Positions 41,960 to 49,847 of a stretch of DNA of 64,000 bases are shown in pieces. Position 1 is the first letter of the stretch. Each line of letters starts with the position of its first letter. The DNA is from Trebonia sp963843745 (GTDB taxonomy: Bacteria > Actinomycetota > Actinomycetes > Streptosporangiales > Streptosporangiaceae). The stretch covers positions 62,001 to 126,000 of the forward strand of contig CAWJLP010000009.1 in the NCBI GenBank assembly GCA_963843745.1, written 5' to 3'. The position numbers were made by a program, and so were the translations under genes. Under the pieces are notes generated by a model. It was not told the DNA's origin. It saw nothing but the letters and a program-made list of their open reading frames with translations, and did no database searches.

Positions 41960-42730
41960 ATGACAACAGAAGCGCAGCCGCATGCGACCATCGCCCAAGT
42001 CCGGCAGAACATGGTGGCCAACTGCCGGTGGGCAGTCGCGCATCACAACCAGATTAACTACGCGGAGATCCGGCCCTACCCGCTCATTCCGCCGCGCACC
42101 CTGCCCTTCACCACCGACTGCTCGGGCTTCGCCGAGATGATGGCGAGGTGGAGCGGCGCCGCCGACCCGAGCGGCGCCGGCTTCGACGGGCTGGGGTACA
42201 CCGGTTCGATCCTGGACCACTCGCCGCACATCACCCAGGCAGAGACTCAGCCCGGCGACTTCGCGGTCTTCGGCCCCAAGCCGGGCCAGCACATGGTCGT
42301 CCTCACGGAGAGCGCGGCGGGCGGGTACGGGGCGCTGTGCGTGTCCCACGGCCAGCAAGGCGACCCGGTCGAGGTCCCGCTGTCGGAGGAGATCGTGGCG
42401 CAGCCGATCACCTTCCTGCGGCTGATGCCGGGCGGCGCGGTGCCTCCGCAGGGCGGCCCGAACCCGTTCTGCCCGCTGGGCGTGGACGGCGACTTCGCAT
42501 CGAACACGATCATGGCGCTGCAGTGGAAGCTGGGCGTAGACGAGGACGGAAACTTCGGGCCGGACACCAAGAGGGCGCTGCAGCGCCATCTCGGGGTAGC
42601 ACCTACCGGAGACATCGGCCCGGACACGATCAAGGCACTGCAGCGGCACGTCAGCGTCAGCCAGAGCGGCGTCTGGGGCAAAGAGACGACCAGGGGCCTG
42701 CAGCGCAGGCTGAACGCGAACACCTTCTGA
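41960..42730 (+). CDS. NlpC/P60-like cysteine hydrolase with peptidoglycan-binding repeats
   Basis: 256 aa from ATG 41960, preceded by a GGGGGGAAC run. Papain-type core: TDCSGFAEMMARWSG with the likely nucleophile Cys, and QPGDFAVFGPKPGQHMVVLTE with the His. The C-terminal 75 residues hold three PG_binding_1-like repeats (LQWKLGVDEDGNFGPDTKRA, LQRHLGVAPTGDIGPDTIKA, LQRHVSVSQSGVWGKETTRG). No signal peptide is visible, as in phage endolysins or tail-associated hydrolases. It sits immediately next to tRNA-Arg and its duplicated remnant, which suggests arrival by site-specific integration or local duplication. Confidence 0.75.
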   Translation: MTTEAQPHATIAQVRQNMVANCRWAVAHHNQINYAEIRPYPLIPPRTLPFTTDCSGFAEMMARWSGAADPSGAGFDGLGYTGSILDHSPHITQAETQPGDFAVFGPKPGQHMVVLTESAAGGYGALCVSHGQQGDPVEVPLSEEIVAQPITFLRLMPGGAVPPQGGPNPFCPLGVDGDFASNTIMALQWKLGVDEDGNFGPDTKRALQRHLGVAPTGDIGPDTIKALQRHVSVSQSGVWGKETTRGLQRRLNANTF

Positions 42731-42776
42731 CCGGCAGCGGCCACGGAGCCGGGTCGCGGGCCAGCGCATAAAAAAG

Positions 42777-42848
42777 CGCCCCCAGTAGGATTCGAACCTA
42801 CGCACCCGGCTCCGGAGGCCGGTGCTCTATCCCCTGAGCTATGGGGGC
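42777..42848 (-). tRNA. tRNA-Arg (anticodon CCG)
   Basis: Complete cloverleaf on the minus strand: acceptor GCCCCCA/TGGGGGC, D-arm GCTC..GAGC, anticodon stem CCGGC/GCCGG with loop CTCCGGA giving anticodon CCG (reads CGG), T-arm with GGTTCGAATCC, discriminator G. CCA is not encoded. It is followed by a T-run on its 3' side (AAAAAA on the + strand at 42770), a likely terminator. Confidence 0.95.
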
Positions 42849-42943
42849 CCGGTGACGTCGAAAGGCTACCAGCCCCCCACGATCGGTGTGACATCCCGCC
42901 GTGCCGTACCCATGAGGTCACGAGACGCGGTAGCCTCGCCCGC

Positions 42944-43330
42944 GTGACGCAAGGTATGGGACGGGTGCTCGTCGTGGACGACGACGAGGTGATCCGGCAG
43001 CTTATCGCCGTGAATCTTACCCTTGAGGGGTTCGACGTGGCGACGGCGATCGACGGCCAGGACTGCCTCGACAAGGTGCGGGCGATCGACCCGGACGTCA
43101 TCACGCTCGACGTGATGATGCCCAGGCTCGACGGCTGGGAGACCGCGGTGCAGCTGCGCAAGGCACCGCACACCGCGCACATCAAGGTCGTCCTGATCAC
43201 CGCCCGCGCCCAGGAAGACGACATGACGCGCGGCACGAACGTCGGCGCGGACGCCTACCTCACCAAGCCGTTCGATCCCGGCGAGATGATCCGCGTCGTC
43301 CGCGAGCTGGCGGGCGCGGCGCCCGCCTAG
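42944..43330 (+). CDS. stand-alone response-regulator receiver protein (CheY-like)
   Basis: 128 aa from GTG 42944 (ATG 42956 possible). Acidic pocket DDDE (12-15), phospho-acceptor Asp56 in ITLDVMMPRLDGWE, Thr in VLITARAQ, Lys in YLTKPFDPGEM. No output domain. Such proteins pair with a sensor kinase encoded elsewhere or act by protein contact. It is separated from the ArgS-like gene by 7 bp, so it is likely co-transcribed with the lysA-thr cluster, an arrangement seen in other actinomycetes. Confidence 0.92.
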   Translation: MTQGMGRVLVVDDDEVIRQLIAVNLTLEGFDVATAIDGQDCLDKVRAIDPDVITLDVMMPRLDGWETAVQLRKAPHTAHIKVVLITARAQEDDMTRGTNVGADAYLTKPFDPGEMIRVVRELAGAAPA

Positions 43331-43337
43331 CAGTCCG

Positions 43338-44303
43338 GTGCTCTCTCGCGACCTGCGCGACGCGATCGCGCGGGCGCTCGCGGCGGCCGGGCTCGCCCCC
43401 GCCGACCCGGGTCTTCGCCCTACGGGAACTCCTGGCCAGTACGCGTCAAGCGTCGCACTGGGCCGGCCGGCGGCCGCGCAGCCGCTGGCCGCCACGCTGG
43501 CGGCCGAGCCCTGGATCGCGCGGGCCGAGGTCACCGGCCCCGGCTACCTGACCGTCACGGTCACCCCCGCGGCCTTCGCCGCGCTCTCCGAGCGCATCGC
43601 CGCGGCCGGCCCCGCCGCCGCGGCCAGCGACGCGCTGCGCGGCGTGACCGTCCCCGCGCCGCCCCCTGGCGACCCGCTGGGCGCCCCCGGCTGGGAAGAG
43701 GCCCGGCAGGCGCTCGCGGCGCAGCTGACCGCCCGCCTCGCCGCCGCGGCGGGCGCGACGGTAGCTCATCCCGCTCATCCAGAACGGGCCCGTGGCGACT
43801 CGCCAGCCAAACCGGACCTGGCCGCGGCCGTGGCCTACGCCGGGCCGGACGCGGTCCGCTTCGCGCTGGCCGGCGCCGTGCCGGGACGGCCGCCGCGGAT
43901 CGACCCGGCGGTCATCGCGAGGCATGTGCCGGAGAACCCCGCCTATGCTGTGAGGTACGCGCACGCCCGCGCCGCGTCCGGGGTGCGCTGGGCAGCCATC
44001 CCCAACGCAGCGGAGGCGGCCCCGCCGCGCCCGCCCGCCGAACCGGAGGAGCTGGTGCTGCTCGACGCGCTGTCCTGGCTCCCGGAACGGGTCGCCACCG
44101 CGGCGCGCCGTGGCCGGCCCGACGAGTTCGCCCGGTACCTGGAGGAACTGGCCAGCGTCGCCATCGCCGCGCTGACTTCTCCCGGTCACCGGGGAGGCGC
44201 CCGAGCTCCCGGAAGTGACAAGCCCGCCCTGGCCAGGGCGGCGCAGGCCGGCCTCGCCGCCGGGCTTGGGCTGCTCGGGGTCGGCGCGCCCGAACGGCTG
44301 TGA
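43338..44303 (+). CDS. nrtL: NrtL: ArgS-related anticodon-binding protein without a catalytic domain
   Basis: 321 aa, GTG start. The N-terminal ~100 residues resemble the Add-1 tRNA-binding domain of arginyl-tRNA synthetase (AAEPWIARAEVTGPGYLTVTVTP), and the C-terminal ~130 resemble the DALR anticodon-binding domain (ENPAYAVRYAHARAASGVRWAA). The Rossmann catalytic core with HIGH and KMSKS is absent; a short Ala/Pro-rich bridge replaces it. It therefore cannot charge tRNA. A tRNA-binding or regulatory role is plausible, and a tRNA-Arg gene lies 490 bp upstream on the other strand. It precedes lysA by 18 bp, the usual place for this family. Confidence 0.85.
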   Translation: MLSRDLRDAIARALAAAGLAPADPGLRPTGTPGQYASSVALGRPAAAQPLAATLAAEPWIARAEVTGPGYLTVTVTPAAFAALSERIAAAGPAAAASDALRGVTVPAPPPGDPLGAPGWEEARQALAAQLTARLAAAAGATVAHPAHPERARGDSPAKPDLAAAVAYAGPDAVRFALAGAVPGRPPRIDPAVIARHVPENPAYAVRYAHARAASGVRWAAIPNAAEAAPPRPPAEPEELVLLDALSWLPERVATAARRGRPDEFARYLEELASVAIAALTSPGHRGGARAPGSDKPALARAAQAGLAAGLGLLGVGAPERL

Positions 44304-44321
44304 AAACGGAGAACAAGACTG

Positions 44322-45746
44322 ATGAGCCGTGTCGCCCACCCCGCCGGGCCGCGCCACGCGGACGTGCTGCCTGCCGACCACCCGCCGGCGCCGCCCGCCG
44401 ACCTGAACGCGCTGCATCCGGCGATCTGGCCGCGCGGCGCCCAGCGGCGCGGCGGCGTGCTGACGCTCGGCGGCGTGGACGTCCGCGACCTGGCAGGGGA
44501 GTTCGGCACGCCGGTCTTCGTCACCGACGAGCAGGACGTGCGGGACCGCTGCCGGGAGTACGTGGAGTCGTTCGGCGGCGACCGGGGGGACCTCCCGCCG
44601 GGAGAGAACAGCCCTGAGGCGCAGGTCTTCTACGCGGCGAAGGCGTTCTGTTCGCGCGCGGTGCTCCGCTGGGTCACGGAAGAGGGCCTCGGCGTTGACG
44701 TCTGCACCGGCGGCGAGCTGGAGACCGCGCTGTCCGCCGGGGTCGACCCGGCCATGATCACGCTGCACGGCAACAACAAGCTGCCCGCCGAGCTCGCCCG
44801 CGCCGTCGCCGCGGGCATCGGGCACGTCGTCGTGGACTCCTACGAGGAGATCGCGCGGCTCGCGTACTACGCCGAGCAGGCCGGCGCGCGCCCGCGGGTG
44901 CTCGTCCGGGTGACGACCGGCGTCGAGGCGCACACGCACGAGTTCATGGCGACCGCGCACGACGACCAGAAGTTCGGCTTCTCGCTCGCCTCCGGCGCCG
45001 CCGACGAGGCGGTGCGGCGGGTGCTCGCGCTGCCTCAGCTCGAGTTCGCCGGGCTGCACTCGCACATCGGCTCGCAGATCTTCGACACCGCCGGCTTCGA
45101 GGTGGCCGCGCACCGGGTCGTCGAGCTCGCGGCGCGGATTCAGGCCGAGCACGGGGTCGCCGTGTCGGAGCTCGACCTGGGCGGCGGGTTCGGCATCGCG
45201 TACACGCCGGAGGACGACCCGCCAGAGGTGAAGTCGCTGGCGGCCGGGCTGCGCGCGATCGTGACGGCGCAGTGCGCCGCGTTCGGCCTGCCGGTGCCGC
45301 GGCTGACGATCGAGCCGGGGCGGGGCATCGTCGGCCCGTCCACGGTCACGCTGTACGAGGTCGGCACGATCAAGGACGTGGACGGGATCAGGACCTACGT
45401 GAGCGTCGACGGCGGGATGAGCGACAATATCCGCACCGCGCTGTACGACGCGTCCTACACCTGCGTGCTCGCGTCCAGGTCCTCGGCTGCGCCGCCGATG
45501 CTGTCGCGGATCGTGGGGCGGCACTGCGAGAGCGGCGACATCGTGGTGCGGCATTGCTACCTGCCGGCCGACCTGGCGCCGGGCGACCTGCTCGCGGTCG
45601 CCGCGACCGGCGCGTACTGCTGGTCGCTCTCGTCGAATTACAATCACCTGCCGCGGCCAGGCGTGGTGGCGGTCGGTGGCGGCTCGGCCCGCGAGATCGT
45701 CCGCCGCGAGACGCTGGCTGACCTGCTGCGATTGGACGTCGGATGA
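44322..45746 (+). CDS. lysA: diaminopimelate decarboxylase
   Basis: 474-aa PLP enzyme converting meso-diaminopimelate to lysine. Lys107 (VFYAAKAFCS) forms the Schiff base; the N-terminal barrel includes HGNNKLPAEL, GLHSHIGSQIFD and the phosphate-binding LDLGGGFGIAY; the C-terminal domain carries RIVGRHCESGDIV, whose Cys and Glu complete the second subunit's active site. The N-terminus is longer than E. coli LysA by about 30 residues, as in other actinobacteria. The stop overlaps hom by 4 bp (ATGA). Confidence 0.95.
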   Translation: MSRVAHPAGPRHADVLPADHPPAPPADLNALHPAIWPRGAQRRGGVLTLGGVDVRDLAGEFGTPVFVTDEQDVRDRCREYVESFGGDRGDLPPGENSPEAQVFYAAKAFCSRAVLRWVTEEGLGVDVCTGGELETALSAGVDPAMITLHGNNKLPAELARAVAAGIGHVVVDSYEEIARLAYYAEQAGARPRVLVRVTTGVEAHTHEFMATAHDDQKFGFSLASGAADEAVRRVLALPQLEFAGLHSHIGSQIFDTAGFEVAAHRVVELAARIQAEHGVAVSELDLGGGFGIAYTPEDDPPEVKSLAAGLRAIVTAQCAAFGLPVPRLTIEPGRGIVGPSTVTLYEVGTIKDVDGIRTYVSVDGGMSDNIRTALYDASYTCVLASRSSAAPPMLSRIVGRHCESGDIVVRHCYLPADLAPGDLLAVAATGAYCWSLSSNYNHLPRPGVVAVGGGSAREIVRRETLADLLRLDVG

Positions 45747-47047
45747 ACGAGGGTGACGGTAAGACCCTGCGCGTGGCGCTGCTCGGCTGCGGCGTCGTCG
45801 GGTCGCAAGTGGCACGGCTGCTGCGCGAGCAGGCCGATGACCTCGCGGTCCGCACCGGAGCGCGAATCGAGGTCGCCGGGATCGCGGTGCGGCGGCTGTC
45901 GCACCCGCGGCCCGGCATCGACCAGGCGCTGCTGACGACCGACGCGATGGGGCTGGCCATCCGGCCGGACGTCGACATCGTGATCGAGGTGATCGGCGGG
46001 ATCGAGCCGGCCCGCTCCCTGCTGCTGGCCGCGATGAAGGCGGGCAAGTCCGTGGTGACGGCCAACAAGGCGCTGCTCGCCGAGCACGGTGAGCAGATCC
46101 ACGCCGCGTCGAGGACCTACGGCGCCGACCTGTACTACGAGGCCTCGGTGGCCGGGGCGATCCCGCTGCTGCGGCCGCTGCGCGAGTCGCTGGCCGGGGA
46201 CACCGTGCACCGGGTGCTCGGCATCGTCAACGGCACCACCAACTTCATCCTGGACCGGATGGACACCTCGGGCGCCGACTTCGGCGAGTCGCTGGAGGAG
46301 GCGCAGGCGCTCGGGTACGCCGAGCCGGACCCGACTGCCGACGTGGAGGGGTTCGACGCGGCGGCGAAGGCGGCGATCCTGGCCGGGCTGGCCTTCCACA
46401 CCCGGGTCACCGCGGCCGACGTGCACCGCGAGGGCATCACCGAGGTGACCGCCGCGGACATCGCGTCCGCGAAGACGCTGCGCCGCATCGTGAAGCTGCT
46501 GGCGATCTGCGAGCGGTCGGACTCCGGCGTCAGCGTGCGCGTGCACCCGGCGATGATTCCCAGGTCGCACCCGCTGGCGGCCGTTGGCGGCGCCTACAAC
46601 GCGGTGTTCGTCGAGGCGCAGTCGGCGGGGCAGCTGATGCTCTACGGCGCCGGGGCGGGCGGGACGCCGACCGCGAGCGCCGTGCTCGGCGACGTCGTGG
46701 CGGTCGCCCGCAACCGGCTGGCCGGCACGCGCGGCCCGGAACTTTCCACGTACGCCGAGCTTCCGGTGCTGCCCATGGGCGATACGCTGACCAGGTATCA
46801 CGTGTCCCTGGACGTGGACGACCGCCCCGGCGTGCTGGCGCCGGTCGCGGAAGCGTTCGCCAGGCACGACGTCTCCATCCAGGCGGTACGGCAGACGAGC
46901 AGGGGCGACGAGGCGCTGCTCGTCATCGTCACGCACGAGGCAAGGGACGCCGACCTCGCGGCGACAATTCTCGAACTTACGGCGCTTCCCGTTGTCAGGG
47001 CGGTGGCGAGCGTGATGCGGGTCGAAGGGGAGGAAGATCCGTCATGA
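45743..47047 (+). CDS. hom: homoserine dehydrogenase
   Basis: 434 aa. NAD(P)-binding loop LLGCGVVGSQVARLL (10-24), catalytic region VVTANKALLAEHG and NGTTNFILDRM, substrate-binding EGFDAAAKAAILAGLAF, and a C-terminal ACT domain (about 350-434; HVSLDVDDRPGVLAPVAEAF) that normally confers threonine inhibition. It reduces aspartate semialdehyde to homoserine for threonine and methionine. It overlaps lysA and thrC by 4 bp each, so the three are translationally coupled. Confidence 0.96.
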   Translation: MNEGDGKTLRVALLGCGVVGSQVARLLREQADDLAVRTGARIEVAGIAVRRLSHPRPGIDQALLTTDAMGLAIRPDVDIVIEVIGGIEPARSLLLAAMKAGKSVVTANKALLAEHGEQIHAASRTYGADLYYEASVAGAIPLLRPLRESLAGDTVHRVLGIVNGTTNFILDRMDTSGADFGESLEEAQALGYAEPDPTADVEGFDAAAKAAILAGLAFHTRVTAADVHREGITEVTAADIASAKTLRRIVKLLAICERSDSGVSVRVHPAMIPRSHPLAAVGGAYNAVFVEAQSAGQLMLYGAGAGGTPTASAVLGDVVAVARNRLAGTRGPELSTYAELPVLPMGDTLTRYHVSLDVDDRPGVLAPVAEAFARHDVSIQAVRQTSRGDEALLVIVTHEARDADLAATILELTALPVVRAVASVMRVEGEEDPS

Positions 47048-48135
47048 CCAGTCCGCAGGCGGTGGCGGTCACCGGCGCGCGGGCGCCGTGGCGCGGCGTC
47101 ATCACCGAGTACCGCGACCGGCTGCCGGTGACGGCCGGGATGCCGGTCATCACCCTGCAGGAGGGCGGCACGCCGCTGCTGCCCGCCCCGGTGCTTTCCG
47201 CCAGGACCGGGTGCGACGTGTACCTGAAGGTGGAGGGCCTCAACCCGACCGGCTCGTTCAAGGACCGCGGCATGACGGTCGCGATCACCGTCGCCGCGGG
47301 CTCTGGCGCCCAGGCGGTGATCTGCGCCTCGACGGGCAACACCAGCGCGAGCGCGGCCGCGTACGCGGCCCGGGCCGGCATGACCTGCGCGGTGCTGGTG
47401 CCGGCGGGGAAGATAGCGATCGGCAAGCTGGCCCAGGCGCTGGTGCACGGCGCCCGGCTGCTGCAGGTCGACGGGTCCTTCGATGACTGCCTTGAGCTGG
47501 CGAGGAAGCTGGCCGTGGACTACCCGGTGGCGCTGGTCAACTCGGTGAACCCGGACCGGCTGCAGGGGCAGAAGACCGCGGCGTTCGAGGTCGTGGACGC
47601 GCTCGGCGATCCGCCCGACGTGCACTGCCTGCCGGTCGGCAACGCGGGCAACATCACCGCCTACTGGATGGGCTACAAGGAGTACGCGGCCGCGGGGCTG
47701 GCGACGAAGCTGCCCAGGATGTTCGGCTTTCAGGCCAGCGGGGCGTCGCCGATCGTGGACGGCGCGCCGGTGTCGCACCCGCAGACGATCGCGACCGCGA
47801 TCAGGATCGGGAACCCGGCCTCGTGGACGCTGGCCGAGGCGGCCAGGGACGAGTCAGGCGGCGTGATCGCCAAGGTCACTGACAGGGAGATCCTCGCCGC
47901 TTACCGCATCCTCGCCCGCGAGGAAGCGGTGTGGGGCGAGCTGGGGTCGTCGGCCAGCGTGGCCGGCCTGCTCGCCGCCTCCGCCAGGGGCGAGATCCCG
48001 GCCGGTTCCCGGGTGGTCTGCACGATCACGGGCAACGGGCTGAAGGACCCCGACTGGGCGCTGTCCGGCGCCCCCGCTCCGACAACGGTCCCCGCCGACG
48101 CGGCCGCCGCCGCGGCGGCCCTGGGCCTCGTATAA
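47044..48135 (+). CDS. thrC: threonine synthase
   Basis: 363-aa fold-type II PLP enzyme that converts O-phosphohomoserine to threonine. Lys73 in NPTGSFKDRGM binds PLP; STGNTSASAAAYAARAG forms the substrate loop, LPVGNAGNITAYWMGY the phosphate cup, and the C-terminal TITGNGLKDP closes the site. It is the short form, lacking the regulatory N-terminal domain of plant enzymes. A 270-bp repeat-bearing gap separates it from thrB. Confidence 0.95.
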   Translation: MTSPQAVAVTGARAPWRGVITEYRDRLPVTAGMPVITLQEGGTPLLPAPVLSARTGCDVYLKVEGLNPTGSFKDRGMTVAITVAAGSGAQAVICASTGNTSASAAAYAARAGMTCAVLVPAGKIAIGKLAQALVHGARLLQVDGSFDDCLELARKLAVDYPVALVNSVNPDRLQGQKTAAFEVVDALGDPPDVHCLPVGNAGNITAYWMGYKEYAAAGLATKLPRMFGFQASGASPIVDGAPVSHPQTIATAIRIGNPASWTLAEAARDESGGVIAKVTDREILAAYRILAREEAVWGELGSSASVAGLLAASARGEIPAGSRVVCTITGNGLKDPDWALSGAPAPTTVPADAAAAAAALGLV

Positions 48136-48252
48136 CAGCGGCCCACCGTGACCTCCAGCACCCTCGCCACCTTGGCCGCCCCCGCCGCGCCGCCGTGTGT
48201 AGCGCGCCGGCTTGGCGGTGTGGCCCGCACCGCCAGCTCAGCCGCCAGCCCG

Positions 48253-48375
48253 GCGGCCACTTCGTACCAGGCGGCCACTTCGTATCAGTTTCGGCCCCTA
48301 GAATCGGACATTTCGGGCGCAAAACGGGCCAGAAGTGATACGAAGTCATCGGCAGGGGCCAGAAGTGATACGGAG
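48253..48375. repeat. four-copy CTTCGTATCA / TGATACGAAG repeat cluster
   Basis: Two tandem 18-bp units GCGGCCACTTCGTACCAG (48253-48270) and GCGGCCACTTCGTATCAG (48271-48288) face two direct copies of GGGCCAGAAGTGATACGAAG (48326-48345 and 48356-48375, the second with GGAG). The two sets are inverted relative to each other (CTTCGTATCA 48278-48287 pairs with TGATACGAAG 48336-48345). They fill most of the thrC-thrB gap and end 30 bp before thrB. Confidence 0.8.
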
Positions 48376-48404
48376 TTGGCTGAGCCGGAGGGGCGAACGG
48401 GCTC

Positions 48405-49415
48405 GTGACGTGGGATGAGGAACCGGTGCGGGTGCGGGTGCCCGCGACCAGCGCCAACCTGGGGCCCGGGTTCGACGCGCTCGGGCTGGCGCTGAGCCTG
48501 TACGACGACGTCGAGGCGCGGGTCGTGCCGTCGGGGCTGCACATCGACGTGTCCGGCGAGGGCGCCGCCGACGTGACGGACGCGGAGGAAGCGCACCTGG
48601 TGGTGCGGGCAATGCGCGCGGCGTTCGACGATCTCGGCGGCGCGCAGCCGCCTGGTATCGCGCTGCGCTGCGTCAACCGGATACCGCACGGCCGCGGCCT
48701 CGGCTCGTCGGCGGCCGCCATCGTGGCGGGCGTCCTGGCGGCGCGCGCGCTGGCCGGCGCCGGGACAAGCCCTGACGAGGCGCTGCCGCTGGCGAACGCC
48801 CTTGAGGGCCATCCCGACAATGTGGCGCCATGCCTGTACGGCGGGCTCACGATCGCCTGGCTGGCAGACGAGGGCGCGGAGCGGCTTCCCGGCCAGGGCA
48901 CCGTGGACAGCCAGCCGGAGGTGACCGCACGCGGTGTGCCGGCCGCCGCGGCGCTGGCCGTGCGACTGGAGCCCGTGGCGGGGATCATGCCGGTGGTGTT
49001 CATCGCGCCGGAGCCGGTTTCGACGGAGGCGGCGCGCGGGCTGCTGCCGGCCCGGGTACCGCACGCCGACGCGGCGCGGAACGCGGGGCGGGCGGCGCTG
49101 CTCGTCGCCGCCCTCACCGCCTGCCCCGAGGCACTGCTCGACGCTACCGAGGACCGGCTGCACCAGGATTACCGCGCCCAGGCGATGCCTGCCACCCGCG
49201 ACCTGGTCGGCCGCCTGCGGGCTGCCGGGGTGCCCGCCGTGGTGTCCGGCGCAGGTCCTTCGGTGCTCGCGTTTCTCACTTCAGGAAGTTGCGGCCACGG
49301 CCTCGACAGAATGGATTCAATCGTGAAAGAAACGGGTAATGAGTGGCGTATAAGCCCGCTAGACGTCGAGCGACAGGGCGCCAGCGTGGCACCGGGTGTA
49401 CCGAGTGCCCGGTGA
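48405..49415 (+). CDS. thrB: homoserine kinase
   Basis: 336-aa GHMP kinase, GTG start. PATSANLGPGFDALGLAL near the N-terminus, the ATP loop PHGRGLGSSAAAIVAG (about 102-117), and the C-terminal motif PAVVSGAGPSVLAF. It phosphorylates homoserine for ThrC. The tail after residue 300 (SCGHGLDRMDSIVKETG) is less conserved. The repeat cluster just upstream may control it separately from lysA-hom-thrC. Confidence 0.95.
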   Translation: MTWDEEPVRVRVPATSANLGPGFDALGLALSLYDDVEARVVPSGLHIDVSGEGAADVTDAEEAHLVVRAMRAAFDDLGGAQPPGIALRCVNRIPHGRGLGSSAAAIVAGVLAARALAGAGTSPDEALPLANALEGHPDNVAPCLYGGLTIAWLADEGAERLPGQGTVDSQPEVTARGVPAAAALAVRLEPVAGIMPVVFIAPEPVSTEAARGLLPARVPHADAARNAGRAALLVAALTACPEALLDATEDRLHQDYRAQAMPATRDLVGRLRAAGVPAVVSGAGPSVLAFLTSGSCGHGLDRMDSIVKETGNEWRISPLDVERQGASVAPGVPSAR

Positions 49416-49847
49416 ACCTGGACAGTCCTCGCCTGGCCGCTTACCCCTCTTCCTCGACATGGATGGCTGCGAAGGAATGCCGTGGGCGCTGTCGGTGTTA
49501 GGCTAGGTACGGCATTGGATGTCCCGTTGCGGGGCAGGTGCTGGTCATCCACACGTCGCCTGGGGGGTAACGTATACCTGCCCAGGGAGTGGGCTTTCGG
49601 CTTCACCCCAGGAGAGCATCGCGTTCCCCTCAGTGCTACCCCGTTTGACAGCGTCGCGACGGAGGCTGCCGCAGGAGACCGCGGACACGGGCGCAGGCGA
49701 GGTCCCGGGGTAGATGCCGAGCACAGATGCGAGCGTAATCATGCACAATGAGCGGGCCTCGCGGGCGATGCGAATCACATCTCGCGCCACGGAACCGGGT
49801 CACGAAAACACCCAGGCGGCCGAGGATCATAATGGGAAGGACCATTA
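49416..49847 (+). other. rho leader/intergenic region, 432 bp
   Basis: No gene is credible here. TAGGCT (49499-49504) could be a -10 but has no good -35. A long untranslated leader is in keeping with Rho-autoregulated rho genes of other bacteria. GGAAGGA lies shortly before the GTG of rho. Confidence 0.4.

Noticed and set aside
48253..48375. CRISPR array
   Set aside because: Only four short units, two of them inverted, with no regular spacers and no cas genes.
49482..49751. Small ORF in the rho leader
   Set aside because: No ribosome site and no protein-like pattern; the region reads as untranslated leader.
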